From Butyrivibrio sp. Su6 (lineage in GTDB: Bacteria > Bacillota > Clostridia > Lachnospirales > Lachnospiraceae), in assembly GCF_900108105.1 (NCBI RefSeq), contig NZ_FNUR01000003.1:186001-250000 (forward strand): 64,000 nucleotides of DNA, given 5' to 3'. The notes under the pieces are model-generated. The model saw only the letters and a list, made by a program, of their open reading frames with translations. It was not told the origin of the DNA and did not search any database. Shown here in pieces: positions 25,274-36,336 of the stretch. Made by a program: the position numbers and the translations under genes. Positions within the stretch are counted from its first letter, which is position 1. The number at the start of each line of letters is the position of its first letter.

Positions 25274-26026
25274 ATGGAAAAGAATGCATTTAGCGAAGAA
25301 GTCATAGAGGTAAAAAATACTCCGTCTCAGCTGAATTCTTTTATTGAAAAAAACACAGGGTACATAAAATACTGTGCATATAAATGTGTGGGAAGATTCA
25401 TAACAGAAAGTGATGATGAGTACTCCATTGCACTTAGCGCTTTCCTTGAAGCTATCGATTCTTACGATATTTCCAAAGGAGCTTTCTCAAGTTTTGCAAA
25501 TCTGGTCATAAAAAGAAGGCTTCTTGATCATATGAGAAAGGCAAAGCACCATGAATGCGAGCTTAGCGTAGAACCCTACCTTTTTGAAGGAGAAATAGAT
25601 GAGGACAAGGAGTCTCCTATTTCATTTGAGCTCAAGGAAAAATCAGCAAATATTTCTTATGCAAAGCAAAATTCCATAGACCATCAGGTAACTGTAAAGG
25701 ATGAGATAGCAGAGATCAGCAGCAAGCTTACTGACTATGGTTTTAGCTTTATGGATCTGACAAAATGCTCCCCCTGCACGGAAAAGACTAAGAGAGCATG
25801 CGCTAAGGCTATAAAGGTGATGTTAACTTCAGAAGAACTGCTGCAGAAAATGAAACGTTCAAAAACTCTTCCAATGAAAGAACTCGAGGAAAAAAGCCGG
25901 ATATCAAGAAAAATGCTGGATAGATACAGACGCTACATAATCACTGCAACACTGATAATAAATGGTGATTATCCACAGCTTTCAGAATATATGTGGTTTA
26001 TAACTAACTCTCCATCAAATTTGTAA
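25274..26026 (+). CDS. sigI: SigI-type alternative sigma factor
   Basis: About 250 residues from ATG 25274 (GGGAG 6 nt upstream). The region 2 core is recognisable: YIKYCAYKCVGRF, SDDEYSIALSAFLEAIDSYD, GAFSSFANLVIKRRLLDHMR, the typical SigI signature. The C-terminal half holds a divergent DNA-binding domain (EEKSRISRKMLDRYRRYIIT). It is followed 11 bp later by an RsgI-like anti-sigma gene. In other Clostridia, SigI factors respond to polysaccharides, heat or envelope cues through RsgI ectodomains. Confidence 0.88.
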   Translation: MEKNAFSEEVIEVKNTPSQLNSFIEKNTGYIKYCAYKCVGRFITESDDEYSIALSAFLEAIDSYDISKGAFSSFANLVIKRRLLDHMRKAKHHECELSVEPYLFEGEIDEDKESPISFELKEKSANISYAKQNSIDHQVTVKDEIAEISSKLTDYGFSFMDLTKCSPCTEKTKRACAKAIKVMLTSEELLQKMKRSKTLPMKELEEKSRISRKMLDRYRRYIITATLIINGDYPQLSEYMWFITNSPSNL

Positions 26027-26037
26027 AGGGACAGATC

Positions 26038-27180
26038 ATGCACGCAATTGTAATGGAAAAAAAGAAAAGAATATGTGCCGTTCTTTGCGATGACGGATGC
26101 TTTAGAAAAATAGCCGGTAACTTTGACGTCGGCCAGGAAATATCAGTCATTGCAGACTCGCCAACAACCTGTCATATAAGAGGCAAAAAAAACAGGCATC
26201 AAAGCATGTATAGATTATTTCTGCCATATGCGGCTGCTGCCCTTATCATCATTGCTGCAGGCCTCTCCTATATGTACGAGACAGCTCTTGCCTATTCCTA
26301 TGTTACAGTCGATGTAAATCCATCCATAGAATACACCTTAAACAGACTGAACAGGGTAATAAACGTAACCGCCCTCAATGACGATGCTGCCGAGGTTGTT
26401 GATGCCCTTAGTGATAGTCTGAAAAACAAAAGTCTTTCCGATGCACTATCAGAAACAGTTGCTGTTTTGCAGGAAAACAATTATCTCCTCGGTGACGATG
26501 CCTCAATACTAATTGATGTCGTCCCCGGAAGTGAACGCTCTTACAGTGATCTTTCTGGTGATATATCCGAAGCTTTTGATGATAGCAATATCAGTCTTTG
26601 CCTCCTTGAATCTAATATAGCTTCAAGGCAGGAAGCCATAGACTCCGGTATGAGTACCGGAAGGCTCGAAGCCATGAAGCAGATAGCTGATAACACTCCT
26701 CTAAATGAAACTGATTCTTTTACCGGTGATAACAGCCAGGACTTATCAACACTTAAAGATGTTTATAAGTCACTCCCCGTAAAAGAGATACTCTCAGAGT
26801 ACTCTGGTGCTGAAGGTAACGGAAATGGTCCTTCTGAAATTCCAGGCGAGATTCCGGAGGAAAACACAACTGATAAGCAAATCCCAATTGAAGATCCCGA
26901 GAGCCTGCAAAATCCCGACATCCCATCCGGTGACAACAACAATCCTGATTTGCAAATAGCACCAGATAGTCAAAATACATCTCAGTTAAATGAAGCTTCC
27001 AAAGAAAATAGCGTTGCTTCAGAAAATGCTCCTCCTGCAGATAACAGGCCAACTACAGAAGGTGCCCCAAACGAAACCAATAATAATGCAATAAAAGAAC
27101 CGGTACCACAAGATACCGGTTCTAAAGGCATTTCAGAAATGCCGTCGGCTCCGCAAAATGCTCCGTCACCAACAAATTAG
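26038..27180 (+). CDS. rsgI: RsgI-like membrane anti-sigma factor
   Basis: 380 residues. Cytoplasmic N-terminal RsgI domain (about 1-55; [19 protein letters not shown]), one membrane helix (about 62-82), then the periplasmic PRC-type autocleavage domain with [18 protein letters not shown], where RsgI proteins are known to cleave between Asn and Pro. The ectodomain after about residue 230 is a long Pro/Asn/Asp/Glu-rich disordered tail without a carbohydrate-binding module, so the signal may be mechanical or wall-related rather than a sugar. Its stop overlaps the stop of the convergent surface protein gene. Confidence 0.87.
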   Translation: MHAIVMEKKKRICAVLCDDGCFRKIAGNFDVGQEISVIADSPTTCHIRGKKNRHQSMYRLFLPYAAAALIIIAAGLSYMYETALAYSYVTVDVNPSIEYTLNRLNRVINVTALNDDAAEVVDALSDSLKNKSLSDALSETVAVLQENNYLLGDDASILIDVVPGSERSYSDLSGDISEAFDDSNISLCLLESNIASRQEAIDSGMSTGRLEAMKQIADNTPLNETDSFTGDNSQDLSTLKDVYKSLPVKEILSEYSGAEGNGNGPSEIPGEIPEENTTDKQIPIEDPESLQNPDIPSGDNNNPDLQIAPDSQNTSQLNEASKENSVASENAPPADNRPTTEGAPNETNNNAIKEPVPQDTGSKGISEMPSAPQNAPSPTN

Positions 27181-30100
27181 TGCTCATCAACTCTTGCTGC
27201 ACATATTACCAGTCTCATGGAATCATCGTAAGTACAGGTAGAGAGCGTAACTATATGGTCAAGGCTCTGAGGCGCAACACTTGATTCAACATCTGCATTC
27301 TTGATGATATCACTGAGTGCACTCCAGTAATGCCTTGGATCCTGTCCATATGCATAATAGATCTCGTGATCATCAGAGATCAGTTTGCAGGCAAATATCT
27401 GGTAGCGATAAACCTTGTCCTTCGTAAATATCTGGAAGAATTTGTGCTCATCATAATACTCTTTGTCATTCTCATAGAATTTAAGTTTACCAAACATGGT
27501 AAGATTACCCATATTATGGCCATAGATCAGAGTATTAGGGTCGTTAAAATCAGGGGTTGAAAGGCCATCTACAAATATCGCTCCAGCATTGGCCCACTCT
27601 CCATTGTATGCAGTCTCAAGGTAAGTGGTATTATCGCCGCTATAAACTATAGGATAGCTTATATCCTCGTTTTCAAACATTATCCATCCAACGGCATCCA
27701 CATAGTCTTTGCTCATTTCTTTTACATCGACCTGAGCAAGATTCCACCAGTCATTTGACGCACTCGTCACAAGCACCTGCTCATCCGCATAGCCAAAAGA
27801 CTCTGCTACAGTTTTACTTACAGCCGCGCTTGTAACTGTCATCTTACCGGCGTTTCCTGATGAAGTAGTGACATATTCATTCTTTACTTCATCGTACATA
27901 GCCTTAGACTTTATATAGTCCTGGTTAAGCCTGTATATAAGGATAAAAGAAACAGCCATTATCAAAAGTCCTACGCGGCATATGGACTTCCATCCATCCT
28001 TGTACCACAGCTTATCTTTTTTCTTTTCACCTATGTAAATATATATACCTGCCAGTAAAACTGTAATAATTGCCTCAAGGATAAGAATCCACACTCCGGT
28101 AAACTTTCCAACATAGAATCCACTGGTCTTAGGGGCTCTTCCCGGAGTTATGATCACAGGAGGCGCTGGCACTTCCACTGGGGCCGGAGTATAAACCACT
28201 TCCTCATGTTTTACTTCCGGATCAGGTGTAGGCTCCGGAGTTGGCGCTGGTGCAGGCTTTGGTTCCGGTTTAGCCTCTGGCTTTGGCTCTGGCTGTGGCT
28301 CCGGTGTAGGAGTTGGCGTTGGCTCAGGCTGTGGTTCTGGTTCAGGCTCTGGTTCCGGCTCCGGAACTACTTCCACAGGAACTACATATGAAAGAACATA
28401 TGTAGAAAAGTACCTTGAATAGATGCAGATCACATCTTCACCAAAATATACAGTACCATCAACATAGTCATCTGTTGGCCTGTCTGAAAGTGAAGCAAAG
28501 GCAAGGACTTCTCCATCGTGTTCTCTGACAAGTTTAAAGTCCTCTTTATCAGTCATATCAAAGCCGACTTCAATCTCTATTGTCCTGTCAAGGTCATGGA
28601 TATTCTCAGGATCTTCGTCATTGATACGCCTTGTAACACCAATATCCAAAAACTCTTTTTTCACATTATCTAATACTTCGCTGTCATAGAGGCTTTCTAT
28701 CTTCGAAGTGACGCTATTTACAATGCCACTATCAATATCTTCAGGTTTTTTAGGAGTTACAAAAAGTCTTACTCTGACCTTATCTCCTGTCTGCTCATCC
28801 GTATAATCCGAGAGTTTATCAGCCTTTACAGAGGAAATTGAGCTTTCCACATCCCCATTTTCAAGATCCACAATTGTCTCTTTTTCAGGGGGCAATATGG
28901 TTATTATCATGCTTCCATATTCTGTCACATAGCCAACCTTAGCCGCCTGATAGTAGACTGTATACTGACCAACGTCCTTGAAAATAGGCGTAGAGTACCC
29001 GTTATGCTTATCATCACCAATTGAATATCTGAGGATCGCATCAGCCGGGTCAGAAGTACAAACAAATGAATGATACTCGCCGTCTGCGACTATGGTCTTT
29101 TTATCAGGCTCAGTAACAATGATACGTAAAAGATCCACAGGGTTTAGTCTTGTATGTACCGTTGTACCTTCAGAAATTTCGGATTTGAAATTACTGTCTG
29201 TAGCCGGAATCCAGGTCTTTATAATATAATCAGTATCTTCATCAAGTCCTCCAAATGTCAAAGGAGTCCCATCCATTGGTGCATCCACCCAGTCTCTTCC
29301 AGGGATCTCATTGCCATCTTTATCATAAAGCCTGTATTTCTGTAAAGGCTTCGTAGGATCAGGAGCTGGGAAAATAACTGAAACCGTCTCAGGATCAGCA
29401 GATATCCCTCCGCCACTTGGATCTATATCTTCAGCTATTGGCCTTGGAGGAATAGCCAGCAGCTGTGGAGGTGAATCTCCGTATCCGCCGGTACCTTTTT
29501 TTACTATAGCTACAGCAGTATCAATAATGTTATAAGGTGTTCCGTTGTCATCCGTTCCTATAAGCGGAATAACACCACTTCCCGATGAGGTTATGCTAAG
29601 GATAGTGCCGTCATCAGTTGTTATTTCAAATAGAGATGACGGATCAAGATTATCCAGTTCTTCATCAATATATCCAATCTCAGCCTCAGGCGCATGGAAG
29701 GAAAGAGAGCCCGCCTCTATGAAAATATACGAATTAACAGCAGTGTCTGTAATATCACAGATTGCAAGCTTGATCTTTACTGTATCTCCAATGTTAACCT
29801 GTTTCTGGGCTGTAAAAACATTAGAAACTCCATTAATAGTACCGCCATTAATCTGAATTTGCTTTTCTGTAAAAAGACTGTGAATTCCTCCTAAAGTAGT
29901 ACTGGTACCACCACTCATCTCAGTGCCGTCAACACCGGCTCTTAAGTTATTTATAGTGACAGGAACCTGGCTTCCATTTGTCCTTGTTATAAGCGCAATA
30001 TTGTCATATGCTCCGCCATTGACACTTACAAAGAGTCCAAATATATCATTAAATTGCGGCCCCTGATTAAACTCTCCTGAAGCAAAAGCATAATTAAATG

Positions 30101-32192
30101 TCAAAAGAGGTCCATTGGCAACCAGCGAAAACTCCAAAGTGGACGTATGGCCGCCATAGCTATAGGCAGAGTCCTTAATTGAATTAAGCTGCGCATCATT
30201 TCCACCAGCAATCTTTCCGCTTGTATCAAGAATAATTCCTGCATCTATCCCTACATCTGCTAGTCCATTTGAAAACGTATATACTGTTCCCGTCCTTGAC
30301 TCGTTAGTTGCAGCTATACCGCCTCCGAGGATTTCTTTTACCAGATCACCGGCAGACTTACTAAAATCATCATCGTATACCAAGGTTCCGTTACCTGCAG
30401 TAACAGTTGCATCGGTCATAAGGATCTCATAGGTTATACCACTAATATCCACTTCAAGCTTTTCATCTGAATGGAACTCCCTGTTGGAAACAAGATATAT
30501 CTCGCCTTCGTCATTTCTTTTTACACTGACCAGGTCCTCATCGCTTGATCTCGCATCCGTAGCAGTTCCTTTAAGTCCCACTGCATCAAGGATTTCTGAA
30601 AGAAATACCCTTCCGCCGCCTTTAATTGAGTATTCGATCTTCCCATAGGTGAACTCAACAGTGTAAAAAGAAAAGCCGTCAGTTTCTACAGTAACTTCAT
30701 TTCCACTAGTTTCTGCATCAAGCTTTGACGCATTAAGGTCTCCCGCTTCGTCTGCCACATGATAAACTTCTGTATCAAGGTTATCATTTTCCACTTCCAC
30801 CAGAGAAAAGCTAACCTTTACTTCACCCTTTGAAGTATCAGGCTGCAATTCTTTTCCATCTTTATCAACGATCTTTATATCAAAAGAATATGATACTGCC
30901 ACATTGACATCATCAGTTCTTTCCTTTTCTACAGCATCTAAGATCTGCTCCTCTTCATTTTGAGACACCTGGCTTACTATAAGGCGCGCACCTTTCGGGA
31001 ATACTCCTTCGGCTGCCTTCACAGTTATTGAAACGCCATTTATAATACTGGTCTGTTCAAAAGAAACAGCTTCTTCATCCTCTTTTTTCTCATCCACATA
31101 TACAGTGATAGTTGGAAAACTACTCTCAATCCTGTATTCATCAGAAATAACAGGAAAGTAAACAAATACTGCCCCGGATTCCTTAGTATTAAATTCCTCC
31201 GAAGTACTCTTGGTGTCATCAAGTTTCCACTCAATTCCTGAAATCGAGATTTCTTCAAGAGTTCTCTCATCATCCTCTTTATCAATATCATCTTCAGTAT
31301 CGTCTTCGTTGTAATCTCCGGGTGCTATGTAAGATGATGTCTTATCGTCATCTTCTTCAGCAGCATAAACTGTTATTCTGCCAAAAAGTCTCTCCCATAA
31401 TGTTAACTTAGCGCTGTCACCTGAAGTTTCTTCTGAATTATCACTGTCCTCACTATCTGAGCCTTTATCCTGATCATCCTCAGAATTTTCAGCACCATTT
31501 CCGGAATTACCATCGCCTTCCTCATCCCCGTTTCCGGAGTCAGTATTTGCATCCACCTGGTCACTGTCAGAGGTACTATCTTCTTCATCCTGATCATTTA
31601 CAGAATTTATGCCTTCACTTGTAGCCTCTTCGTCTTTATTTCCATCACTGTTATTTTCGTCTGTATTCCCATCACCGGATTCATCAATCGTATTGTCTTT
31701 GGCTGATGTATCTGATTCAGTGGCATTTTCATTTTGGGAAGAGCCGCTTTCACTGCTATCAGTTTGGTTATCGACCATACTTCCTGCTGTTGCTGCATCG
31801 GAATGCTCTTCTTCAGTTGATGCGCTTGCAGCAGCATCTGCCTCGTCTAGTGAACTGCTACTGCTTGCTGCAGCATCTGCCGAATCTCCACTTGAAGCGC
31901 TAAGTGAAACTGCAGACTCATCAGAAGATAGAAGTGACGAAGCTTCTCCACCTTCAGTTACCACATATGCTATTAAATTATCCGGGAATATTATCTTTTC
32001 AAACGGATCCCCCACAGACAGACGCTGGGTAGCAATACCCTCAGGAAGTTCTAGAAAACTACTGATGACTTTCGCATCATCTTTTTCGGGCTTGGCAAAA
32101 GATGTCAAATTGATGACAGATGCTGCCAACACAAATGACATAGATATTGCAGCTATTCTTTTATTAAGTACTGATTTAATAGTCATGAACAT
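27177..32192 (-). CDS. Giant surface protein with choice-of-anchor L domain fused to a class B sortase
   Basis: 1671 residues. Signal peptide (1-33), acidic Ser/Asp/Glu-rich region (about 90-270), beta-rich modules, a choice-of-anchor L domain (about 630-840: [45 protein letters not shown]), an FN3-like and an MBG-like module (about 930-1080), a Pro/Glu spacer (about 1270-1350), two membrane helices (about 1361-1390 and 1402-1422), and a complete class B sortase domain (about 1480-1671). The sortase triad is intact: H1559 in YGHNMG, C1653 in TLSTC, R1660. An adhesin and its own transpeptidase in one chain is unusual. Start ATG 32192 or the in-frame ATG 32186; AAGGGTG precedes both. No terminator separates it from the convergent rsgI. 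Confidence 0.85.
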   Translation of the reverse strand: MFMTIKSVLNKRIAAISMSFVLAASVINLTSFAKPEKDDAKVISSFLELPEGIATQRLSVGDPFEKIIFPDNLIAYVVTEGGEASSLLSSDESAVSLSASSGDSADAAASSSSSLDEADAAASASTEEEHSDAATAGSMVDNQTDSSESGSSQNENATESDTSAKDNTIDESGDGNTDENNSDGNKDEEATSEGINSVNDQDEEDSTSDSDQVDANTDSGNGDEEGDGNSGNGAENSEDDQDKGSDSEDSDNSEETSGDSAKLTLWERLFGRITVYAAEEDDDKTSSYIAPGDYNEDDTEDDIDKEDDERTLEEISISGIEWKLDDTKSTSEEFNTKESGAVFVYFPVISDEYRIESSFPTITVYVDEKKEDEEAVSFEQTSIINGVSITVKAAEGVFPKGARLIVSQVSQNEEEQILDAVEKERTDDVNVAVSYSFDIKIVDKDGKELQPDTSKGEVKVSFSLVEVENDNLDTEVYHVADEAGDLNASKLDAETSGNEVTVETDGFSFYTVEFTYGKIEYSIKGGGRVFLSEILDAVGLKGTATDARSSDEDLVSVKRNDEGEIYLVSNREFHSDEKLEVDISGITYEILMTDATVTAGNGTLVYDDDFSKSAGDLVKEILGGGIAATNESRTGTVYTFSNGLADVGIDAGIILDTSGKIAGGNDAQLNSIKDSAYSYGGHTSTLEFSLVANGPLLTFNYAFASGEFNQGPQFNDIFGLFVSVNGGAYDNIALITRTNGSQVPVTINNLRAGVDGTEMSGGTSTTLGGIHSLFTEKQIQINGGTINGVSNVFTAQKQVNIGDTVKIKLAICDITDTAVNSYIFIEAGSLSFHAPEAEIGYIDEELDNLDPSSLFEITTDDGTILSITSSGSGVIPLIGTDDNGTPYNIIDTAVAIVKKGTGGYGDSPPQLLAIPPRPIAEDIDPSGGGISADPETVSVIFPAPDPTKPLQKYRLYDKDGNEIPGRDWVDAPMDGTPLTFGGLDEDTDYIIKTWIPATDSNFKSEISEGTTVHTRLNPVDLLRIIVTEPDKKTIVADGEYHSFVCTSDPADAILRYSIGDDKHNGYSTPIFKDVGQYTVYYQAAKVGYVTEYGSMIITILPPEKETIVDLENGDVESSISSVKADKLSDYTDEQTGDKVRVRLFVTPKKPEDIDSGIVNSVTSKIESLYDSEVLDNVKKEFLDIGVTRRINDEDPENIHDLDRTIEIEVGFDMTDKEDFKLVREHDGEVLAFASLSDRPTDDYVDGTVYFGEDVICIYSRYFSTYVLSYVVPVEVVPEPEPEPEPEPQPEPTPTPTPEPQPEPKPEAKPEPKPAPAPTPEPTPDPEVKHEEVVYTPAPVEVPAPPVIITPGRAPKTSGFYVGKFTGVWILILEAIITVLLAGIYIYIGEKKKDKLWYKDGWKSICRVGLLIMAVSFILIYRLNQDYIKSKAMYDEVKNEYVTTSSGNAGKMTVTSAAVSKTVAESFGYADEQVLVTSASNDWWNLAQVDVKEMSKDYVDAVGWIMFENEDISYPIVYSGDNTTYLETAYNGEWANAGAIFVDGLSTPDFNDPNTLIYGHNMGNLTMFGKLKFYENDKEYYDEHKFFQIFTKDKVYRYQIFACKLISDDHEIYYAYGQDPRHYWSALSDIIKNADVESSVAPQSLDHIVTLSTCTYDDSMRLVICAARVDEH

Positions 32193-32332
32193 TAATCACC
32201 CTTAATAAAAAGACTATTACTTATCTGTTTATCGTACGTTTTGCTATATTAGTTAACGATGTAAATCTAACTTTTTTATAAAAATGCTACGTCAAAATAA
32301 AAATATAAACGAGCGATAATTACGCATATACG

Positions 32333-32377
32333 AAAAAAAAGGACTCTCGCGCAAGCGATTAGCTTGCGCAAGAATCC
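32333..32377 (-). terminator. Terminator of the trigger factor gene
   Basis: GGATTCTTGCGCAAGC pairs with GCTTGCGCGAGAGTCC (two G-U pairs), followed by eight Ts on the minus strand. Confidence 0.9.
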
Positions 32378-32429
32378 TCTTTATAATCTATTTCTCTATA
32401 AATTGTTGTGCCCTAATATACAGAGTTAA

Positions 32430-33920
32430 TTAAGCCTCTTCTTCTGTCTTTTTCTTTCTTGTTGTCTTCTTAGGCTTCTCTTCTGCGTCGTCATCCTTCT
32501 TAGCAGCTTTCTTTGTAGCTGTCTTCTTAGGCTTTTCCTCAGCATCGTCTGCTTTCTTTGTTGTCTTCTTTGCAGCTGTCTTCTTTGCTGTCTTTTCTTC
32601 AGCATCGTCAGCCTTCTTTGTAGCTTTCTTCTTAGCTACTTCTTTAACGTTCTCTACAAGGAAATCAGCAGCTTTCTGAACAGCAAGGTCACTTCTCATT
32701 GTCTTCTGCTCAGACTCTGACATAAGCTCTTTAAGCTTGTCAAGTTCCATCTTGTACTGCTCAGCCATCTTCTTGAGTTCTTCCTCGAAGTCCTCATCGC
32801 TAACTGTGATGTTCTCAGCCTTAGCAACTTCCTCAAGAACAAGTCTAGCCTGAATTCTTTCGATAGCCTGTGGCTTAACCTGCTCGATCATCTTGTCTAC
32901 AGTGTTGCCTGTATACTGAAGGTACTGATCCATGCTCATGCCCTGCATCTGAAGTCTCTGAGCAAAATCATTAACGATCTGTCTAGCCTGAGTCTCAACC
33001 ATAGCTTCTGGAAGTTCCATCTCAGAATCTTCGATAACAGCCTTAACTACAGCGTCCTCTCTCTTAGCCTTCTCTTCGTTTGTCTTTCTCTCTACGAGTT
33101 TCTTCTTAACATCTTCCTTGTACTCAGCAAGTGTATCGAAATCAGATACATCGCTAGCGAACTCATCATTGAGTTCAGGAAGCTCTTTAGCCTTGATAGC
33201 CTTAACTGTGCACTTGAATGTTGCAGCCTTACCAGCAAGGTTGTCAGCCTGGTAATCCTCAGGGAATGTTACGTTAACATCGCCTTCCTTACCAATTTCA
33301 AATCCAACAAGCTGCTCTTCGAATCCAGGAATGAAAGCACCTGAACCGATTGTAAGAGGATAATCTGTTCCCTTACCACCTTCGAATGCAACTCCGTCAA
33401 CAAATCCTTCGAAATCAAGAGTAACGATATCGCCATCTTTAACAGCTCTGTCTGTTACTTCTACTGTTCTTGCGTTTGTATTTCTCTGCTTGTCGATTTC
33501 AGCATCAACATCTTCGTCAGATACTTCGAGATCCATCTTCTCAGCCTCTACGCCCTTATATTTACCAAGCTTAACCGGAGGCTTAAGAGCTACTTCTGCT
33601 GTAAAGATGAAATCCTTACCAGCCTCAAGCTGCTCAACATCAATCTTAGGTGAAGAAACAACCTCTTCTCCGCACTCCTCTACAGCCTTAGGATACTCTT
33701 CCTCGATAAGCTCGTTAGCAGCATCCTCATAGAATACTCCCTTGCCATACATCTGCTCGATCATCTTACGAGGAGCCTTGCCCTTACGGAATCCTGGGAT
33801 CTGAATCTTGTTTTTGTTCTTGTCATAGGCCTTCTGGATAGCCTTTTCAAGCTGCTCTGCAGATACTTCGATCTTAAGCTTAGCCATGCTCTTCTCAAGC
33901 TTCTCTACTGTTACGCTCAT
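32430..33920 (-). CDS. tig: Trigger factor with Lys/Ala-rich C-terminal extension
   Basis: 496 residues, against about 430 usual. The ribosome-binding N-domain carries the GFRKGKAPR signature, followed by the FKBP-type PPIase domain (about 150-245, TLDFEGFVDGVAFEGG, VTFPEDY) and the C-terminal chaperone arms. After about residue 430 there is an extra histone-like tail of repeats (KKATKKADDAEEK, KKTAAKKTTKKADD). The tail may bind RNA or the ribosome; this is inference. In many Firmicutes tig is next to clpP-clpX, but here an 8-kb SigI and surface-protein block lies between. Confidence 0.96.
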   Translation of the reverse strand: MSVTVEKLEKSMAKLKIEVSAEQLEKAIQKAYDKNKNKIQIPGFRKGKAPRKMIEQMYGKGVFYEDAANELIEEEYPKAVEECGEEVVSSPKIDVEQLEAGKDFIFTAEVALKPPVKLGKYKGVEAEKMDLEVSDEDVDAEIDKQRNTNARTVEVTDRAVKDGDIVTLDFEGFVDGVAFEGGKGTDYPLTIGSGAFIPGFEEQLVGFEIGKEGDVNVTFPEDYQADNLAGKAATFKCTVKAIKAKELPELNDEFASDVSDFDTLAEYKEDVKKKLVERKTNEEKAKREDAVVKAVIEDSEMELPEAMVETQARQIVNDFAQRLQMQGMSMDQYLQYTGNTVDKMIEQVKPQAIERIQARLVLEEVAKAENITVSDEDFEEELKKMAEQYKMELDKLKELMSESEQKTMRSDLAVQKAADFLVENVKEVAKKKATKKADDAEEKTAKKTAAKKTTKKADDAEEKPKKTATKKAAKKDDDAEEKPKKTTRKKKTEEEA

Positions 33921-34067
33921 TTTTGCTAAATTCTCCTTCTAAAAATTGTTTATATAAAGGGTTTTTAAACCCTTCTGGCCTTTTAGGCACAATCGCTTGT
34001 AGATTATAACATAGCTGAATATTTTTTTCCACAACAATTTATCTTAAAAAAGTCAATTCTCATCAAA

Positions 34068-34625
34068 TCACAATTTTACTGAGCTCATGTGAGAGTTGCT
34101 GTATTTAACATCGCCGGTAACATCCTCAAAGAACCACTTTGCCGGCTTATACGCTCTTGCTGCCTCTTCACTTGGGAATTCAACTTCCGCAAGAATAGTC
34201 CCTTCAAAAGGCGCATCAAAAATATCCAATTCTATCTTGATCTTTCCCTCTTCTATAGCTTTTTTTATATCAGGCTCACCGGCAAAAAAAGCTTCATCAA
34301 ATCCATCGCTGTTTAATGGAATAAGGTATCTCTTTTTCCTTATCATATTGCCATCAGCCTTGAGTACAAGATGATCATAAGATTCTTTATCAAGGGGCAT
34401 GTTATATTCTACTTTACCTATTGGCCTGCTCTGGCCATCCTGCGATGGATCTTCATTTTCCATGGAAGATCCCTTATATGTCATGTAATAGGTGTCATCT
34501 TCCCTGCGCACCCTGACTGCCGGGTGAACATTAAGATACCCCTGCTCAATAACATGGTAGGGGTATCGGTCTAAGTCCTTGGGAAGCTCTTTTACTGTGA
34601 ATTTACGTTCAATCTCTATTCCCAT
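34068..34625 (-). CDS. CYTH-domain protein (triphosphate tunnel family)
   Basis: About 186 residues from ATG 34625 (GAGG upstream; upstream Met codons in the frame lack a signal). The family signature EIERKF at residues 3-8 is followed by strands with alternating charged residues lining the tunnel (VRVRREDDTYYMTYKG, IRKKRYLIPL, KIELDIFD, AEVEFPSEEAARAY). Such proteins hydrolyse triphosphates, inorganic or organic, with divalent metals. The substrate is not predictable. It is the last gene of a run of minus-strand genes. Confidence 0.88.
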   Translation of the reverse strand: MGIEIERKFTVKELPKDLDRYPYHVIEQGYLNVHPAVRVRREDDTYYMTYKGSSMENEDPSQDGQSRPIGKVEYNMPLDKESYDHLVLKADGNMIRKKRYLIPLNSDGFDEAFFAGEPDIKKAIEEGKIKIELDIFDAPFEGTILAEVEFPSEEAARAYKPAKWFFEDVTGDVKYSNSHMSSVKL

Positions 34626-34674
34626 ATATTTTTCCTCAATAGACAGGAATGCCTTCTGAAACATTCCCTGGAGC

Positions 34675-35226
34675 TTACTGTTTATATACTATTTTTGCAG
34701 CCATATCATCAGCAGCTTTTTTGCCCTGGAATTTCTCGATAATAGCAAGACCAAATGGAATTGCTGTTCCCATTCCGCGGCTGGTAATAAAGTTATCATC
34801 AAAGGTAACTTCTGATGTCTGCACGTCGGCCCCGTTGAGATCCACTTCGCATCCCGGATAGCAGCAGGCTTTTTTGCCATCAAGAAGACCCATTCTGCCA
34901 TAGACTGTAGGTGCCGCACATATAGCAGAAAGAAGCTTTCCTGAATTACTGAACTCTGTGATCTTTTCTCTTAATGGCTCACAGTTAAACAGATTGTTTG
35001 TTCCAGGCATTCCACCCGGAAGAATTATCATGTCGATTTCATCAAAGTTCACATCATCAAATAACTTATCAGCTTTTACTGTAATGTTATGTGATCCTGT
35101 AACCTCGAGAGAATCACTGATTGAAACTGTACTGATCTCTATCTGAGCTCTTCTTAAAAGATCAACAACTGTAAGTGCCTCAATTTCTTCAAACCCATTT
35201 GCTAAAAAAATCGCTGTTCTGTTCAT
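34675..35226 (-). CDS. DJ-1/PfpI family protein (YajL/ThiJ-like)
   Basis: 183 residues. The nucleophile elbow AICAAPTVYG places the reactive Cys at about residue 102, with the partner Glu in FANGFEEIEA-like FLANGFEEIEAL (about 10-20) and the PGGMPGTNNL loop. Members act as protein or small-molecule glyoxal-adduct handling enzymes or redox sensors; the exact role is uncertain. The ATG overlaps the lacI-type gene stop by 4 nt (ATGA), so the two are translationally coupled. Confidence 0.9.
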   Translation of the reverse strand: MNRTAIFLANGFEEIEALTVVDLLRRAQIEISTVSISDSLEVTGSHNITVKADKLFDDVNFDEIDMIILPGGMPGTNNLFNCEPLREKITEFSNSGKLLSAICAAPTVYGRMGLLDGKKACCYPGCEVDLNGADVQTSEVTFDDNFITSRGMGTAIPFGLAIIEKFQGKKAADDMAAKIVYKQ

Positions 35227-36254
35227 GATTTCCTCCTGGTTGATTCACCCTCGATCAGTTCGCCGGGGAATGTAATGTGGCGATGACCACTTTCACCGTC
35301 GATGATGTCAAATAATAACTTCATTGTTGCCTTTGATATGTCTTCAAGGGGCTGCCTTACTGTTGTAAGTCTCGGCACGCAGAACCTTGAAATATCCTGT
35401 CCGTCAAAGCCTGCCACGCTCACATCCTCAGGAACTCTTATCCCTGCATCGGCAAAAGCCCTTAGAGCGCCAACAGCCAGCACGTCAGAAATGCAGTAAA
35501 GAGCTGTGAACTCTTCTCCGGACTCAATGAGTGCTTTAGTAGTCTGGTAGCCGTTTTCCATGGAATAAATTCTCTTATCAACCAAACGGATAAGATTCTC
35601 ATTTATCTCTAGGCCATTTTCCTTAAGTGCCTCCAGATAACCTTCAAGACGAAGCTTTACTATGGAAGGCTTATCGCTGCCTTCAGATAAAATTGCGATC
35701 TTTTTATGTCCAAGTCCGATCAGATACTCAGTCATCTTGCGGCTTTCAAGCAAGTCATCCACAGATACTGTCGAGTACTCTTTTTTGCTTAATTTTTCTG
35801 ATACTTCCGAACCAATAGTAGCAAAAACAACAGGGACATTAAGCTGCTTTATCTTGGAAGAAGAATGTCTTGAGCTTCCTCCCATAAATATAATGCCGCG
35901 AAGCCTCTTTTCTTTTTCCAGCTCAAGAGCCACATCCAGTTCATCCTCATAAGCCTCAACATGTCTGAGGACCAACGCATACTTGCGATTCTCTGCCTCC
36001 TGCTCTGCTATCTGTATCATCGGGGTAAAAAATGGATTGGTAATTCCCTTTACCAGGACTGCAATGCATTTTGCATCTGTTCGTTTCAAATTCCTCGCGC
36101 TGTTATTGGGAACGTAGCCTGTTTCCTTTATTACCTCAAGAATCCTTTTTTTAGTTTCAGGATTGATATCAGAGTGGTCATTGATTGCTCTGGATACCGT
36201 GCTAACACCTACACCGCATCTTTTCGCAATCTCAACTATTGTAATATCCGCCAT
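35223..36254 (-). CDS. LacI/GalR family transcriptional regulator
   Basis: About 343 residues from ATG 36254 (AGGTGG 5 nt upstream). N-terminal LacI helix-turn-helix ITIVEIAKRCGVGVSTVSRA and hinge helix NNSARNLK are followed by a periplasmic-binding-protein-like sensor domain (FFTPMIQIAEQEA, FDGQDISRFCVPRLTTVRQP). It probably controls sugar genes, most simply malQ upstream (36337-37857). Confidence 0.92.
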   Translation of the reverse strand: MADITIVEIAKRCGVGVSTVSRAINDHSDINPETKKRILEVIKETGYVPNNSARNLKRTDAKCIAVLVKGITNPFFTPMIQIAEQEAENRKYALVLRHVEAYEDELDVALELEKEKRLRGIIFMGGSSRHSSSKIKQLNVPVVFATIGSEVSEKLSKKEYSTVSVDDLLESRKMTEYLIGLGHKKIAILSEGSDKPSIVKLRLEGYLEALKENGLEINENLIRLVDKRIYSMENGYQTTKALIESGEEFTALYCISDVLAVGALRAFADAGIRVPEDVSVAGFDGQDISRFCVPRLTTVRQPLEDISKATMKLLFDIIDGESGHRHITFPGELIEGESTRRKS

Positions 36255-36284
36255 AACATCCACCTATCTCTATGAAACTACAAG

Positions 36285-36328
36285 TCCGATGCCGCATGGA
36301 TTTCTGTCCACACGCCATCGGATCCGTT
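36285..36328 (+). repeat. Inverted repeat with plus-strand T-tract between malQ and the LacI gene
   Basis: TCCGATG (36285-36291) and CATCGGA (36316-36322), followed by TCCGTTTTTTC. It looks like a plus-strand terminator, although no plus-strand gene lies nearby; it could be an operator or stop antisense transcripts. Confidence 0.4.
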
Positions 36329-36336
36329 TTTTCTTT

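Noticed and set aside
28206..28391. Trp/Arg/Leu-rich plus-strand frame
   Set aside because: Antisense of the Pro/Glu spacer of the sortase-adhesin.
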